64,000 bases of DNA from Nocardiopsis sp. N85 (lineage in GTDB: Bacteria > Actinomycetota > Actinomycetes > Streptosporangiales > Streptosporangiaceae): positions 160,821 to 224,820 of the forward strand of contig NZ_JARBUT010000011.1 in assembly GCF_028882275.1 (NCBI RefSeq). The letters are read 5' to 3'. Position numbers and translations under genes: made by a program. Positions 34,733 to 43,584 of the stretch are shown in pieces (positions within the stretch are counted from its first letter, which is position 1; every line of letters begins with the position of its first letter). A model generated the notes under the pieces. It saw only the letters and a program-made list of their open reading frames with translations. It was not told the origin of the DNA and did not search any database.

Positions 34733-35260
34733 GCTGGACCCGCCGTTCCGCTCCTGGACATCCGGTACATCCATACAGAGGTCGTCCCGGCACGGCAATG
34801 GATTAAGGCGACCGGATGTGGTGACCCAGAGTGAAAATCCGTAACTTTTGCATAAACCCTTGAATGCTCCATTGTTTGCGGGTCAGGGGTTCGGGGTGTA
34901 ACTCCTGGTGCCGAGTGGTGATCGACCAAGTCTGATCACACTTCGGAGTTATTTCATGCCTCTTGGTGGCCACGAGGGGCGTGTCCCTTTTTCGCGCCGC
35001 CTTCATGGGATTCACACAAGTCATTGCGCAAAGTAACAAATGTGACTTTGGTCACTTGAGGTGTTTTGTGGCATTGCGGTATATATGGCCTGCTGTGCGA
35101 CCCCCGCCCCGGCCCAGCAGCATCACCGTCCGTTACCCCTGTCCGCGAACTCCGGTTTTCGGACGTTGTGAATCGCGAAGTATCGAGTGGCGAGACGTTC
35201 TCCGATCTTGTCGGATTCCGCCCCTCCGATATCGCGGACCGAGCGACCTGGGGAGATCAC
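34733..35260. promoter_or_regulatory. divergent control region of the T4SS-like locus, with CRP-type site
   Basis: A 528-base region, clearly AT-richer than its surroundings, from which both T4SS arms are read outward. At 35041-35056 it carries TGTGA-CTTTGG-TCACT, which matches the Crp consensus in 9 of 10 fixed positions. Two further identical half-site pairs occur in this window (51236, 63653). The weak frames here (for example 34803-35039 on the minus strand) have no ribosome site and no recognisable product. Confidence 0.65.
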
Positions 35261-35779
35261 ATGAGGAGGCGACCCATCGACGCCGATGACGTGCGCGGCG
35301 CCTCCACCGTGGCCTCCGGCGACCGCGTCGGGGAAACGGTGGTGCTCGGCTGTCACGGAGGTGCGGGGACGACCACCCTGGCCGCCCTGCTCGGCACCCC
35401 CTGGGACCTCGGGTCCTACACGCCCGAGCGCGACCTGATCGCCGTCTTCGGCCGCCCCCTGATCCTCGTCTCCCGGGACGGCATCACCGCGACGGCGCGG
35501 TTGGCGGAGGTCCTCAACGTTCTGGAGCGCAACGGGCTGCGCCCCGCGGCCTTGGTGGTCGTGGCCGACGGTTCCGGTCCCGAACCCCCCGAGTCCTCGG
35601 CGCGGCTGCGCCTGGTCGGCGAGCGCGTCGGGAGCATGATCCGCTTCCCCTTCGTTCCGGGACTGCGCTACGTCGACGCGACCGATGCGGCGAGGGTGGC
35701 GCTGCCGAGGAAGGCCTCCCGTGCCCTGGCGCGGATCACGATGGTGACCGGGACCCCCGTGCCCCACCCCGCGGGCTGA
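35261..35779 (+). CDS. DUF6668-type P-loop-like protein with altered Walker A
   Basis: A 172-residue protein that opens the rightward arm. A ParA/MinD-like nucleotide loop is recognisable as GCHGGAGTTT (residues 30-39), but the invariant lysine of GKT is replaced by Thr. A strand-helix pattern follows (LILVSRDGITATARLAEVL, AALVVVADGSG). It looks like a truncated SIMIBI-class ATPase that may bind but not hydrolyse nucleotide. Such DUF6668 proteins are found beside actinobacterial conjugation genes. ATG 35261 has GGGGAG before it; the frame upstream is not coding-like. Confidence 0.75.
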   Translation: MRRRPIDADDVRGASTVASGDRVGETVVLGCHGGAGTTTLAALLGTPWDLGSYTPERDLIAVFGRPLILVSRDGITATARLAEVLNVLERNGLRPAALVVVADGSGPEPPESSARLRLVGERVGSMIRFPFVPGLRYVDATDAARVALPRKASRALARITMVTGTPVPHPAG

Positions 35780-35788
35780 CGAGAACGG

Positions 35789-36127
35789 ATGAGCATGGAC
35801 GCATACCTTCAGGCCGCGACCGGGATCACCCAGCACCTGGCCATGGTCCCCATGGACTTCGGGTGGACGACCGACCCGAAACTGCCCGACTTCGACGACG
35901 GCGACGACCCGATCGGCACGGCCATCAACTGGGGTCAGGGCGTCATCGTCGTCATCGGCATCATCGGCGTGCTCTTCGCCGCGGGGAAGATGGCCATCGG
36001 CAAGTTCGGCCGCTCCGACCTGGCCGCCGACGGCGTCGGCGGGCTGGTCTGGACCATCATGGGCATCTCCCTGATGCTCGTCGCCGTTCCCGTCATCCGG
36101 GCCGTCGCCGGGGTGGGGGGCGGCTGA
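35789..36127 (+). CDS. small two-helix membrane protein, VirB2-like (copy 1)
   Basis: A 112-residue protein. An N-terminal stretch (about 1-45) ends in DDPIGTAINWGQGV. Two membrane helices follow (VIVVIGIIGVLFAAGKMAIG and VWTIMGISLMLVAVPVIRAVAG), joined by a basic loop (KFGRSDLAADGVGG). The size and topology are those of VirB2/TrbC pilin- or channel-type subunits of Gram-positive T4SSs. It is about 50% identical by eye to the next protein over the helical part. ATG at 35789 or 35795 may be used. Confidence 0.75.
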   Translation: MSMDAYLQAATGITQHLAMVPMDFGWTTDPKLPDFDDGDDPIGTAINWGQGVIVVIGIIGVLFAAGKMAIGKFGRSDLAADGVGGLVWTIMGISLMLVAVPVIRAVAGVGGG

Positions 36128-36468
36128 TGGCGGGTGCGCTCGCGGTCCTCGCGGACACCGCCCACCTGGCCGCGGTTCTCCCGGCCGAGATCACCTGGGA
36201 CCCGCAGCCGAGGCTGCCCGGCTGGGGAGGCATGAGCGGCCAGAATCCCGACGGGGATCCCATCGGGCGCTTCCTCAACCTGGCCCAAGGGGTCGTCGTC
36301 GTCATCGGGGTCTTCGGCATCCTCTACTCGGCCGGAAAGATGGTGGCCGGCAGGCTCGGCCGCTCCGAGGCGGCGGCCGAGGGCGTCAGCGGTGTCATCT
36401 GGACCATCATGGGGATCTCCCTGATGCTGGTCGCCATTCCCATCGTGACCACCCTGGTCGGCGTATGA
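36127..36468 (+). CDS. small two-helix membrane protein, VirB2-like (copy 2)
   Basis: A 113-residue paralogue of the preceding protein: DGDPIGRFLNLAQGVVVVIG, then a second helix in VIWTIMGISLMLVAIPIV. Only the N-terminal 35 residues differ greatly. It starts at an ATG overlapping the previous stop (TGATG) and overlaps the next gene by 4 bases (ATGA), so all three small membrane proteins are made together, probably in fixed ratio. Confidence 0.75.
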   Translation: MAGALAVLADTAHLAAVLPAEITWDPQPRLPGWGGMSGQNPDGDPIGRFLNLAQGVVVVIGVFGILYSAGKMVAGRLGRSEAAAEGVSGVIWTIMGISLMLVAIPIVTTLVGV

Positions 36469-36902
36469 GCGGACCGATCGGGGGTCCGATTTCGGCGATG
36501 GCCGCAGAGGCGGACCCGGTCATGTCGGCCATGCAGTCCTTCGAGCGCTCCGGCAACGAGGTCCTCGGTTACCTGATCGGTCTCGGCGCGCTCCTCGGTG
36601 TGCTCGCCCTCATCATCATCGCCGGCCGCATGATCCACGCGAACTTCACGGGCGATCCCTGGATCGCGGCACGAGGTATGGCCGAACTCCCCTGGGTCGT
36701 CCTCGGGGTCGTCCTCCTCATCGCGGGTGCCGCGGTGGCCGCGGCCCTGCTCCAGGGATCCCGGCACGAGACGCAGAGGGACCTCGGAGAGATCTTCTCC
36801 TGCATGATCGACGCACAGAGCGCACGGGAACACGACGCCGGTTCCGGCGACGAGGACGACGAGGACGACGAGGAGGAGGAGAAAAGGGTCGAGTCGTGCT
36901 GA
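36465..36902 (+). CDS. small two-helix membrane protein with acidic tail (third VirB2-like gene)
   Basis: A 145-residue protein with two membrane helices (VLGYLIGLGALLGVLALIIIAG and LPWVVLGVVLLIAGAAVAAALL), more diverged than the first two, and a C-terminal tail of Asp/Glu (about residues 125-140) ending in Lys-Arg and a final Cys. Position and topology suggest a further T4SS membrane subunit. The tail would lie on the cytoplasmic side if both helices span. Confidence 0.65.
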   Translation: MSGPIGGPISAMAAEADPVMSAMQSFERSGNEVLGYLIGLGALLGVLALIIIAGRMIHANFTGDPWIAARGMAELPWVVLGVVLLIAGAAVAAALLQGSRHETQRDLGEIFSCMIDAQSAREHDAGSGDEDDEDDEEEEKRVESC

Positions 36903-37043
36903 TGTCCGCGCGGGACGCGGCGGTGACCCGGGCGGAGCGCCCCTGTGACAACGGCCGGGCCGGCCACGGGCCCAGAGCGATGAGAACCCGATCGGAGCGA
37001 CACCCGAGCCGCGTCGGTCCACGACTTCCAAGGAGGTGAGGGC

Positions 37044-38714
37044 ATGCAGGGCAACGCGCTGGAGAAGTGGGTCAGCGAAGGCCTACAGGGCGTCATCGAT
37101 CGCCTGTTCGGTCTCATGATCCACAGTGGAGGACCCCTACCGGTGCGCGGCGAATACGCGGGCCCCACCAGCCCTGTCGCCACCGTCGACCAAGGTGTTC
37201 TGCACCTACAGAACATCTTCAGTCCCCTGGTCCTCTTCCTGGCGACACTGGGCATCCTGCTGGCCGCCATCCGTTTGCTCTGGACCCGCAGGATCGACCC
37301 GATGATGGACCTGATCCGCGGTCTGCTGACCGTCATCGTCGCCACCTTCGGCGGCCTCGCCCTGGTGTACGCCTTCGTCAACTTCGGCAACGGGCTGACC
37401 TGGATGGTCACCGAGAGCGTGACCTTTCGGCACGACGGGATGCAGCGCAACTTCCTGTACACGGCACGCGAGGTCTATCCCAGCATCATCCGGGTGGGCT
37501 CCGATCTCGGAGACCTCGGCTTCGAGGGCAACGAGCCCGCCCGGCAGGCGGTCACCCTCCTCATCGGCCTGGCGGTGATGATCGGTCTCACCACGCAGAT
37601 GATCGTCCTCTCCCTGCTCGAAGCCGTCGTCTACCTGATCGCCTGCCTGCTGCCGCTGGCCGCGGCCAGCACCATGATCCCCGGCGTGCAGATGTTCTCG
37701 AAGATCATCGGCTGGCTCTTCGCGTGCCTGCTCTACAAACCGTTCCTGTTGATGATCTACCTGGCGGGGCTGGTCATCCTCGGAACCGATACCTCGGCCA
37801 CCGAGGACCTGCCCCGCTATCTCATGGGCGCGGCGGTCATGCTCCTCGCGACGGGTGCGCTGCCCGTGCTGATGAAGCTGATGAGCTCCCCGGCCCTGTG
37901 GATGATGGCGCTCGCCACCGGCGGCGCCGGTTCCCTGTTGGGCGGTGGCGGCGGCGGTGGTGGTGATACCGGCGGCGGTGGTGGGAACGATGGGTCCTCG
38001 GGTGGTGGCGGCGGTATGTCCGAGGGGGCCGGCGGCGGCACCCAGGGCTTTCCCTCCTCCCAGTCCGCGGCCGGTGCCAACGAACGCGCCGCCACCTTGT
38101 CACGGAACCTCGGCGAGGGAGACGGCGGCGGTGCCCAGGGAGGACCACCGAGCGGTGCCGCCGATCGGGACGCCCTCGGAACGCAGGGTTCGGGGGCGGG
38201 CGATGCGAGCGGTGGCCCCGGGGGCGGACCCGGAACCCTCGGCGGTACCGGCGGCGGGGACCCGACCGCCTCCGGGGCGTCGGACTCCACGGGCTCCGAC
38301 GGGTCCGGGTCGACCGCCTCCGGGGCGTCGGACTCCACGGGCTCCGACGGGTCCGGATCGACCGCCTCCGGAGCGTCGGACTCCACGGGCTCCGACGGGT
38401 CCGGATCGACCGCCTCCGGAGCGTCGGGAGCGGTCGACTCCACGGTCTCCGGTTCGGAACAGACCCACACCTCGGCGACCGGTGCCACCGGCGCCGACGA
38501 CGGTGGCGGGTCCGCACCCGGGGCCGTCGGCGGGTCTTCGTCCGGAGGCGGCGACTCCTACGGGGGGACCACCTCCGACGGGGCGATCCCGGAGACCGGG
38601 GGGACCTCCTCGACAGGGGGGACCGGGGGATCGGGAGAGAACGGGGCCCCAGAGGGGCCCCGAGGATCTGGGAGCGCCGAGATGCCCGACGGGGTCGGCG
38701 GAGGGGTGGGCTGA
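37044..38714 (+). CDS. VirB6/TrbL-like polytopic channel protein with repetitive Gly/Ser-rich tail
   Basis: A 556-residue protein. Residues 1-300 hold about six membrane helices (for example LVLFLATLGILLAAIRLLW, LLTVIVATFGGLALVYAF, MIGLTTQMIVLSLLEAVVYLIACLLP in two parts, LLMIYLAGLVIL, LMGAAVMLLATGALPVL), matching the TrbL/VirB6 inner-membrane channel subunit. From about 305 to the end it is a disordered tail rich in Gly and Ser, with three exact 16-residue repeats of the kind TASGASDSTGSDGSGS. AAGGAGGTGAG is the strongest ribosome site in the operon. The tail may reach into the cytoplasm or cell wall. Confidence 0.85.
   Translation: MQGNALEKWVSEGLQGVIDRLFGLMIHSGGPLPVRGEYAGPTSPVATVDQGVLHLQNIFSPLVLFLATLGILLAAIRLLWTRRIDPMMDLIRGLLTVIVATFGGLALVYAFVNFGNGLTWMVTESVTFRHDGMQRNFLYTAREVYPSIIRVGSDLGDLGFEGNEPARQAVTLLIGLAVMIGLTTQMIVLSLLEAVVYLIACLLPLAAASTMIPGVQMFSKIIGWLFACLLYKPFLLMIYLAGLVILGTDTSATEDLPRYLMGAAVMLLATGALPVLMKLMSSPALWMMALATGGAGSLLGGGGGGGGDTGGGGGNDGSSGGGGGMSEGAGGGTQGFPSSQSAAGANERAATLSRNLGEGDGGGAQGGPPSGAADRDALGTQGSGAGDASGGPGGGPGTLGGTGGGDPTASGASDSTGSDGSGSTASGASDSTGSDGSGSTASGASDSTGSDGSGSTASGASGAVDSTVSGSEQTHTSATGATGADDGGGSAPGAVGGSSSGGGDSYGGTTSDGAIPETGGTSSTGGTGGSGENGAPEGPRGSGSAEMPDGVGGGVG
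38264..38407 (+). repeat. three 48-bp tandem repeats inside the TrbL-like gene
   Basis: Units begin at 38264, 38312 and 38360, with a partial fourth from 38408. The copies differ by one or two silent bases. They encode a Ser/Gly/Asp-rich 16-residue unit and are likely to vary in number between strains. Confidence 0.9.
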
Positions 38715-40184
38715 GTGGTTCGCACGTACGGGGGGTGGCGCAAGCGCCGCAGCATCGGGCTCTTCGGGCTCGGTCTCACCGCCACCCTCGTCCTCTTCGC
38801 AGGTCTCATCATCCTGATGCTGTCCGGCCTGTTCGCGCCGCGTCTGGCCATGTACATGCTGCCCGTCATGGCCGTGGCGTTCGTCCTGGCGGCCGTGCCC
38901 GTGCGGGGTGAGTCCCTGCTGGCCTTCCTGCTCACCCGCCTGCGCTGGTGGTGGGCGAAGGTCCTCGGGCACACCCGCTACCGCGCCGGCGTCATGGTGG
39001 AGCACCCGCGCGCCTTCCAGCTTCCCGGCGTCCTGGCCCCCGTCACCCTCCTCTCCTGCGAGGACGGCAAGGGGGGCCGGTTCGGGCTGGCCTGGAACCG
39101 GCGCCTGGGCCACATGACCGCGACGGTCCTGGTGTCGTCCAACTCGGTGTGGCTCGCCGAGCCCTCCGACGTCGACACCTGGGTCGCGGGCTGGCACCAG
39201 TGGCTGGCCTCCCTCGGCTACATGCCGTGGGTCCAGTGGGTCACGGTGACGGTCGAGTCCCGGCCCGATCCGGGCAGTACGCTGCGCCACCGGGTCGAGG
39301 CGGAGATCGACCCGGCCTCCCCCGAGGCCGCCCGCAAGATCATGCACGACCTCGTCGTCAACGCGCCCACCGTCAGCGCCCAGGTGGAGACCCGCGTCAG
39401 CATCACCTACGACCCGCGCAGGTTCCCGACCGCACCCAAGGACCGCATGCAGGCCGCGGTGGAGATCAACGGGTACCTCAACCAGATCGAGACCTCCCTG
39501 GCCGGCTCGGGTGTCTCGGTCCTGGGCCGGGCCACCCCCGAGCAGCTCGTCGCCATGGTGCGCTCGGCCTACGACCCGACGGCGCTCAACGACCTCAGCT
39601 CCCTGTTGCAGCGGACCCCCGAGACCATCGGCAGCGTCGACTGGACGGACGCCACCCCGGTCGAGGCCGAGGCCCATCACGACCGCTACACCCACGACAG
39701 CGGCACGAGCGTCTCCTGGATCTGGCAGGAGGCGCCGCGCACCCACGTCACCAGTACGGTGCTCGCCGAACTGCTCTCGCCGACCCGCTGGGTCAAGCGC
39801 ACCACCCTGCTGTTCCGCCCCTGGCCGGCGGCCGCGGCGGCACGGGCCCTGGAGGCGCAGAACGCCGCCGCCCAGTACAAGAGCGAACTGTCCTTCCGGG
39901 TCCGGCACCGGGTGAGCGCCCGGGACCGGCAGGACCTGGCCTACGCCCGGCAGGCGGCCCAGGAGGAGACGCGCGGCGCGGGGCTGGTGCAGGTGAGCCT
40001 GTACACGACGGCCACCGTCGACGACGAGCAGAGGATGCAGCAGGCGATCGCGCACACGGAGTCGGCGGCCGAGACCTCCCGGATCCGGCTGCGCCGGGCC
40101 TGGGGCAGCCAGGACGTCGCGTTCGCCACCACGCTGCCCCTCGGCGTGTGCCCGCCGTTCCTCGTCCAGCGCGGTATGGGTTAG
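38715..40184 (+). CDS. SCO6880 family T4SS membrane protein (PrgI-fused type)
   Basis: A 489-residue protein with two N-terminal membrane helices (about residues 16-62, the PrgI-like part), followed by a large soluble domain without a Walker motif. Actinobacterial SCO6880 proteins of this length are always next to VirB4- and VirD4-like genes and are thought to link the channel and the ATPase, resembling the N-terminal part of VirB4. Start is GTG at 38715, immediately after the TrbL-like stop. The VirB4 gene follows after 10 bases. Confidence 0.85.
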   Translation: MVRTYGGWRKRRSIGLFGLGLTATLVLFAGLIILMLSGLFAPRLAMYMLPVMAVAFVLAAVPVRGESLLAFLLTRLRWWWAKVLGHTRYRAGVMVEHPRAFQLPGVLAPVTLLSCEDGKGGRFGLAWNRRLGHMTATVLVSSNSVWLAEPSDVDTWVAGWHQWLASLGYMPWVQWVTVTVESRPDPGSTLRHRVEAEIDPASPEAARKIMHDLVVNAPTVSAQVETRVSITYDPRRFPTAPKDRMQAAVEINGYLNQIETSLAGSGVSVLGRATPEQLVAMVRSAYDPTALNDLSSLLQRTPETIGSVDWTDATPVEAEAHHDRYTHDSGTSVSWIWQEAPRTHVTSTVLAELLSPTRWVKRTTLLFRPWPAAAAARALEAQNAAAQYKSELSFRVRHRVSARDRQDLAYARQAAQEETRGAGLVQVSLYTTATVDDEQRMQQAIAHTESAAETSRIRLRRAWGSQDVAFATTLPLGVCPPFLVQRGMG

Positions 40185-40194
40185 GAGGAGACCG

Positions 40195-41742
40195 ATGGCG
40201 ATCGTGGACCGACAGAGCCGGGCGCAGGAACGCCGCCAGCAGCGGGAGGAGCGCAAGAGGCTCAAGCGCAAGCGGCAGGAGGAGGCGGCCGTCCCGGACC
40301 GTTCGGCGGAGCGGGAGCGCGAGGTCGTCGCCCCCCTGCTCGGCTGGCGGCACCGGGGCGGCGGGGCCTCGCCCAACGTCCCCAACGTCGTCGAGTACCA
40401 GGCCACCACCGCGCAGGCGTGCGGGCTGTTCCCGTTCGTCACCAGCAGCAAGCCGCCCGCGATCGGCACCCCGATCGGCCGCGACCTGCTCTCGGGAGAG
40501 GTCGTCTGCCTGGACCCGATGGCGTGGCTGCGCGCGGGGCTGATCACCAACCCCGGGTGCTTCGTCCTGGGCCAGCCGGGCACGGGCAAGTCGACGTTCG
40601 TCAAGCGGCTGGTCACCGGCGCCGTGGCGTTCGGCTCCCAGGCGATCATCCTGGGCGACACCAAACCCGACTACAGCGACCTCATCGCCCACCTCGGGGG
40701 CCAGGTCGTGCGCATCGGCCGGGGCCTGGACCGGATCAACCCGCTCGACGCCGGCCCTCTGGGCACGGTCATGGGACGACTCAGCGAACTGGAGCGGGAG
40801 AAGTTGCGCTGGGAGGTGCGCTCGCGCCGGATCTCCCTGCTCATGGCCCTGTGCACCCTGGTCCGGGAGGGGCGGATCGCCAACGCCGAGGAGGTCGTCC
40901 TCGGCGCGGCGATCGACCTGCTGGACGAGCGGCTCGCCGGACGGCGCCAGCCCACCGTCATCGACGTGCTCAACGTCGTGGAGGAGGGCCCCGACTCGTT
41001 GCGGTCGTTCGCCCGCGCCGACACCCGGGACCAGTACGACAAGCGCGTCGACGACCTCGTCTTCACCCTCCGCCTGCTGTGCACGGGTTCCCTGGCGGGG
41101 GTCTTCGACGCCGAGACCACCACCCCGCTCGACCTGGAGGCGCCGGGGATCAGCGTCGACATCTCCCGGGTGGGCGCCGCCGGGGACAAGCTCCTCACCG
41201 CCGCCATGCTCTGCACGTGGAGCTACGGCTTCGGCATGGTGGACGCGGCCGCGGTGCTCGCCGAGCACGGCGTCATCCGGCGCCGCTCCTACATCGGGGT
41301 GATGGACGAGCTGTGGCGGGCGCTGCGCGGCGCGCCCGGCCTGGTGGAGTTCGCCGACTCCCTGACCCGGCTCAACCGCTCCAAGGGCATGGCCTCGGTC
41401 ATGGTGACGCACTCCCTCAACGACCTGGAGGCCCTCGCCACCGAGGAGGACCGGGCCAAGGCGCGCGGGTTCGTGGACCGCTCCGCCATCACCGTCCTGG
41501 CGGGCCTGCCGCCGCGCGAACTCGCGGCGGTCAACCGCATCACCCCGATGACCGCGCCCGAGCAGGGCCTGGTCTCCTCCTGGTCCTCCCCCGACTCCTG
41601 GCAGCCGGGAGCCCGCCACCCGGGACGCGGCAAGTACCTGATCAAGACGGGTGCGGAACGGTTGGGCATCCCGGTGCAGATGACGCTCACCCGCGACGAA
41701 CTCTTCCTGTACGACACCGACCAGGCGATCCGGAGGGAGTGA
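40195..41742 (+). CDS. VirB4-like T4SS ATPase
   Basis: A 515-residue ATPase. A basic, coiled N-terminal tail (about residues 1-45) precedes the ATPase core, which has Walker A GQPGTGKS (126-133), a conserved ILGDTKPDYSDLI, and Walker B YIGVMDELW (Asp371-Glu372), followed by MVTHSLNDL. It lacks the long N-terminal domain of classical VirB4, which here seems to be supplied by the separate SCO6880 protein. It would power substrate movement or assembly of the channel. TAGGAGGAG precedes the ATG. Confidence 0.9.
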   Translation: MAIVDRQSRAQERRQQREERKRLKRKRQEEAAVPDRSAEREREVVAPLLGWRHRGGGASPNVPNVVEYQATTAQACGLFPFVTSSKPPAIGTPIGRDLLSGEVVCLDPMAWLRAGLITNPGCFVLGQPGTGKSTFVKRLVTGAVAFGSQAIILGDTKPDYSDLIAHLGGQVVRIGRGLDRINPLDAGPLGTVMGRLSELEREKLRWEVRSRRISLLMALCTLVREGRIANAEEVVLGAAIDLLDERLAGRRQPTVIDVLNVVEEGPDSLRSFARADTRDQYDKRVDDLVFTLRLLCTGSLAGVFDAETTTPLDLEAPGISVDISRVGAAGDKLLTAAMLCTWSYGFGMVDAAAVLAEHGVIRRRSYIGVMDELWRALRGAPGLVEFADSLTRLNRSKGMASVMVTHSLNDLEALATEEDRAKARGFVDRSAITVLAGLPPRELAAVNRITPMTAPEQGLVSSWSSPDSWQPGARHPGRGKYLIKTGAERLGIPVQMTLTRDELFLYDTDQAIRRE

Positions 41743-41745
41743 ACC

Positions 41746-43581
41746 GTGGCCCGTGAACGTCCGAAGTACCAGGTGAAGGGCGGGGCGGCGGCAGCGGGAG
41801 CGCCGCCCCTGCTGGTGTTGGTCGCGCTCTGGGGCGTGGTCGCCCTGTTCTTCCTGTTCTGGCTGGCCGCCCGCATCGTGGCGTCGGTGCTGGGCGGGAC
41901 GGTGCCCCCCTTCGGTCCCCTCTGGGCCTTCTCGCTCCTGATGTGGGACACGGCGCAGGTGTGGCCGGGCGTGCCCTCGCTCCCGGTCGTCCTGGTGTTC
42001 ACCGTCCTGGCCGCCGTGGCGGCCACGGCGCTGTGGTGGCTCCTGCGCCGCCTGCGCGACGCCCTGTACGGGCAGGCGGACGCGGTCACCGCCCTGAACA
42101 AGGACAACGACACCGTCTCGGAGCTGACCCGTCCCGAAGCCGCCGACAAGGCCGTCCGTCTGCGGCGGCGCTCCCTCGGCGGATCCCGGGGGCGGTCGCT
42201 CCAGGACGCCGACGTGGGGCTGGCGCTCGGGGACGTCCGCCTCGACGGCGACCGGGTCGGCAAGCGCCTGTTCGCCTCGTGGGAGGACACCGTCCTCGCC
42301 TTCATGGCACCCCGAGCGGGCAAGACCACCGCCATGGCCATCCCCTACGTCCTGGACGCGCCCGGAGCCGCGCTGGCCACCAGCAACAAGGCCGACGTCT
42401 GGTCGGCCACGGCGACGATCCGGCAGCGGACCACGGGCGAACGCGTGTGGTTGTTCGACCCCCAGCACATCACCCACCAGGAACAGGAGTTCTGGTGGAA
42501 CCCGCTGGCGGAGGTCCGCGGCGTCGAGGACGCCTACCGGCTCGCCGGGCACTTCGTCCTCACCATCGACGACGACTCCAAGAAGGACATGTGGGGACCG
42601 GCCGCCCGCGCCCTGCTCTCCCAGCTCATCCTCGCCGCCGCACTGGACGGCCGGTCGCTGCGGGAGGTCGGCGAGTGGCTCCACGACACCAAGCTCCCGC
42701 AGCCGGTGGACGTACTGTTCGACCACGGGTTCACCGCCTACGCGGAGGCCCTGCGCGAGACGCAGAACATCGTCGCGGAGACCCGCGACGGCATCTACAC
42801 CACCGCGCGCACCGCCGCCCGCTGTCTGGACGACCCCGAGATCATGCTGTGGGTGACACCCCAGGAGGGCGATCCCTTCCCGGAGTTCGAACCGCGCTCC
42901 TTCGTCACCACCCGGCAGACCCTGCACCTGCTCAGCAAGTCCCGGGCGGCCTCCGCCCCCCTCATCGCGGCGCTCACGGACGCCATCTTCCTCGCCGGTG
43001 AACAGGCCTCCGAGGCGCAGGGCGGACGCCTGGACCCGCCGCTGGTGGCGGTCCTGGACGAGGCCGCGAACATCTGCAAGATCGCCGACCTGCCCGACAT
43101 GTACTCCCACCTGGGGTCGCGGGGCATCGTGCCGGTCACCATCCTCCAGAGCCACCGCCAGGGCGTTCGGGTGTGGACGGAGAACGGCATGGAGGCGATG
43201 TGGTCCGCCGCCACGGTCAAGGTGTTCGGCGCCGGACTCGACGACCACAAGATCGTGGACGCCCTGTCCAAGCTCGTCGGCCAGCACGACGTGTCCACCA
43301 CGTCGTTCAGCTACGGCGAGGGCAAGGGCAACCACTCGGTGCAGCTGCGGCGGCAGGAGATCCTCCAGGGCTCGGACATCCGCCGGATCGACAAGGGCGA
43401 CTGCCTGCTCTTCGCCACCGCCGCCAAACCGACCATCCTGCGGATGCTCCCCTGGTACCGGGACCGCCGCGCCCCCCTGATATCCGCCGAGATCAAGGCG
43501 GCCGAGGCGCTCATCACCGGAGGTGCCCGCAAGCGCTACGGCGGGCGCCGTAGCGGTGCGGCCGTCGCGGAGAAGGAGTAG
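41746..43581 (+). CDS. VirD4/TraG-like coupling ATPase
   Basis: A 611-residue coupling protein that brings substrates to the secretion channel. Two membrane helices lie at about residues 20-45 and 75-100. Walker A APRAGKTT is at 188-195 and Walker B AVLDEAANI at 435-443 (Asp438). The VirD4 sequence FMAPRAGKT and the phrase GADLDDHKI-like GAGLDDHKI further on are typical of actinobacterial TraG/VirD4. Start is GTG at 41746, 3 bases after the VirB4 stop. No relaxase gene accompanies it in the window, so the substrate (DNA or protein) is open. Confidence 0.92.
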   Translation: MARERPKYQVKGGAAAAGAPPLLVLVALWGVVALFFLFWLAARIVASVLGGTVPPFGPLWAFSLLMWDTAQVWPGVPSLPVVLVFTVLAAVAATALWWLLRRLRDALYGQADAVTALNKDNDTVSELTRPEAADKAVRLRRRSLGGSRGRSLQDADVGLALGDVRLDGDRVGKRLFASWEDTVLAFMAPRAGKTTAMAIPYVLDAPGAALATSNKADVWSATATIRQRTTGERVWLFDPQHITHQEQEFWWNPLAEVRGVEDAYRLAGHFVLTIDDDSKKDMWGPAARALLSQLILAAALDGRSLREVGEWLHDTKLPQPVDVLFDHGFTAYAEALRETQNIVAETRDGIYTTARTAARCLDDPEIMLWVTPQEGDPFPEFEPRSFVTTRQTLHLLSKSRAASAPLIAALTDAIFLAGEQASEAQGGRLDPPLVAVLDEAANICKIADLPDMYSHLGSRGIVPVTILQSHRQGVRVWTENGMEAMWSAATVKVFGAGLDDHKIVDALSKLVGQHDVSTTSFSYGEGKGNHSVQLRRQEILQGSDIRRIDKGDCLLFATAAKPTILRMLPWYRDRRAPLISAEIKAAEALITGGARKRYGGRRSGAAVAEKE

Positions 43582-43584
43582 GAC

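Noticed and set aside
34803..35039. Minus-strand frame of 78 codons in the T4SS control region
   Set aside because: No ribosome site and no family; it overlaps the promoter-like AT-rich DNA and the CRP-type site lies just outside it.
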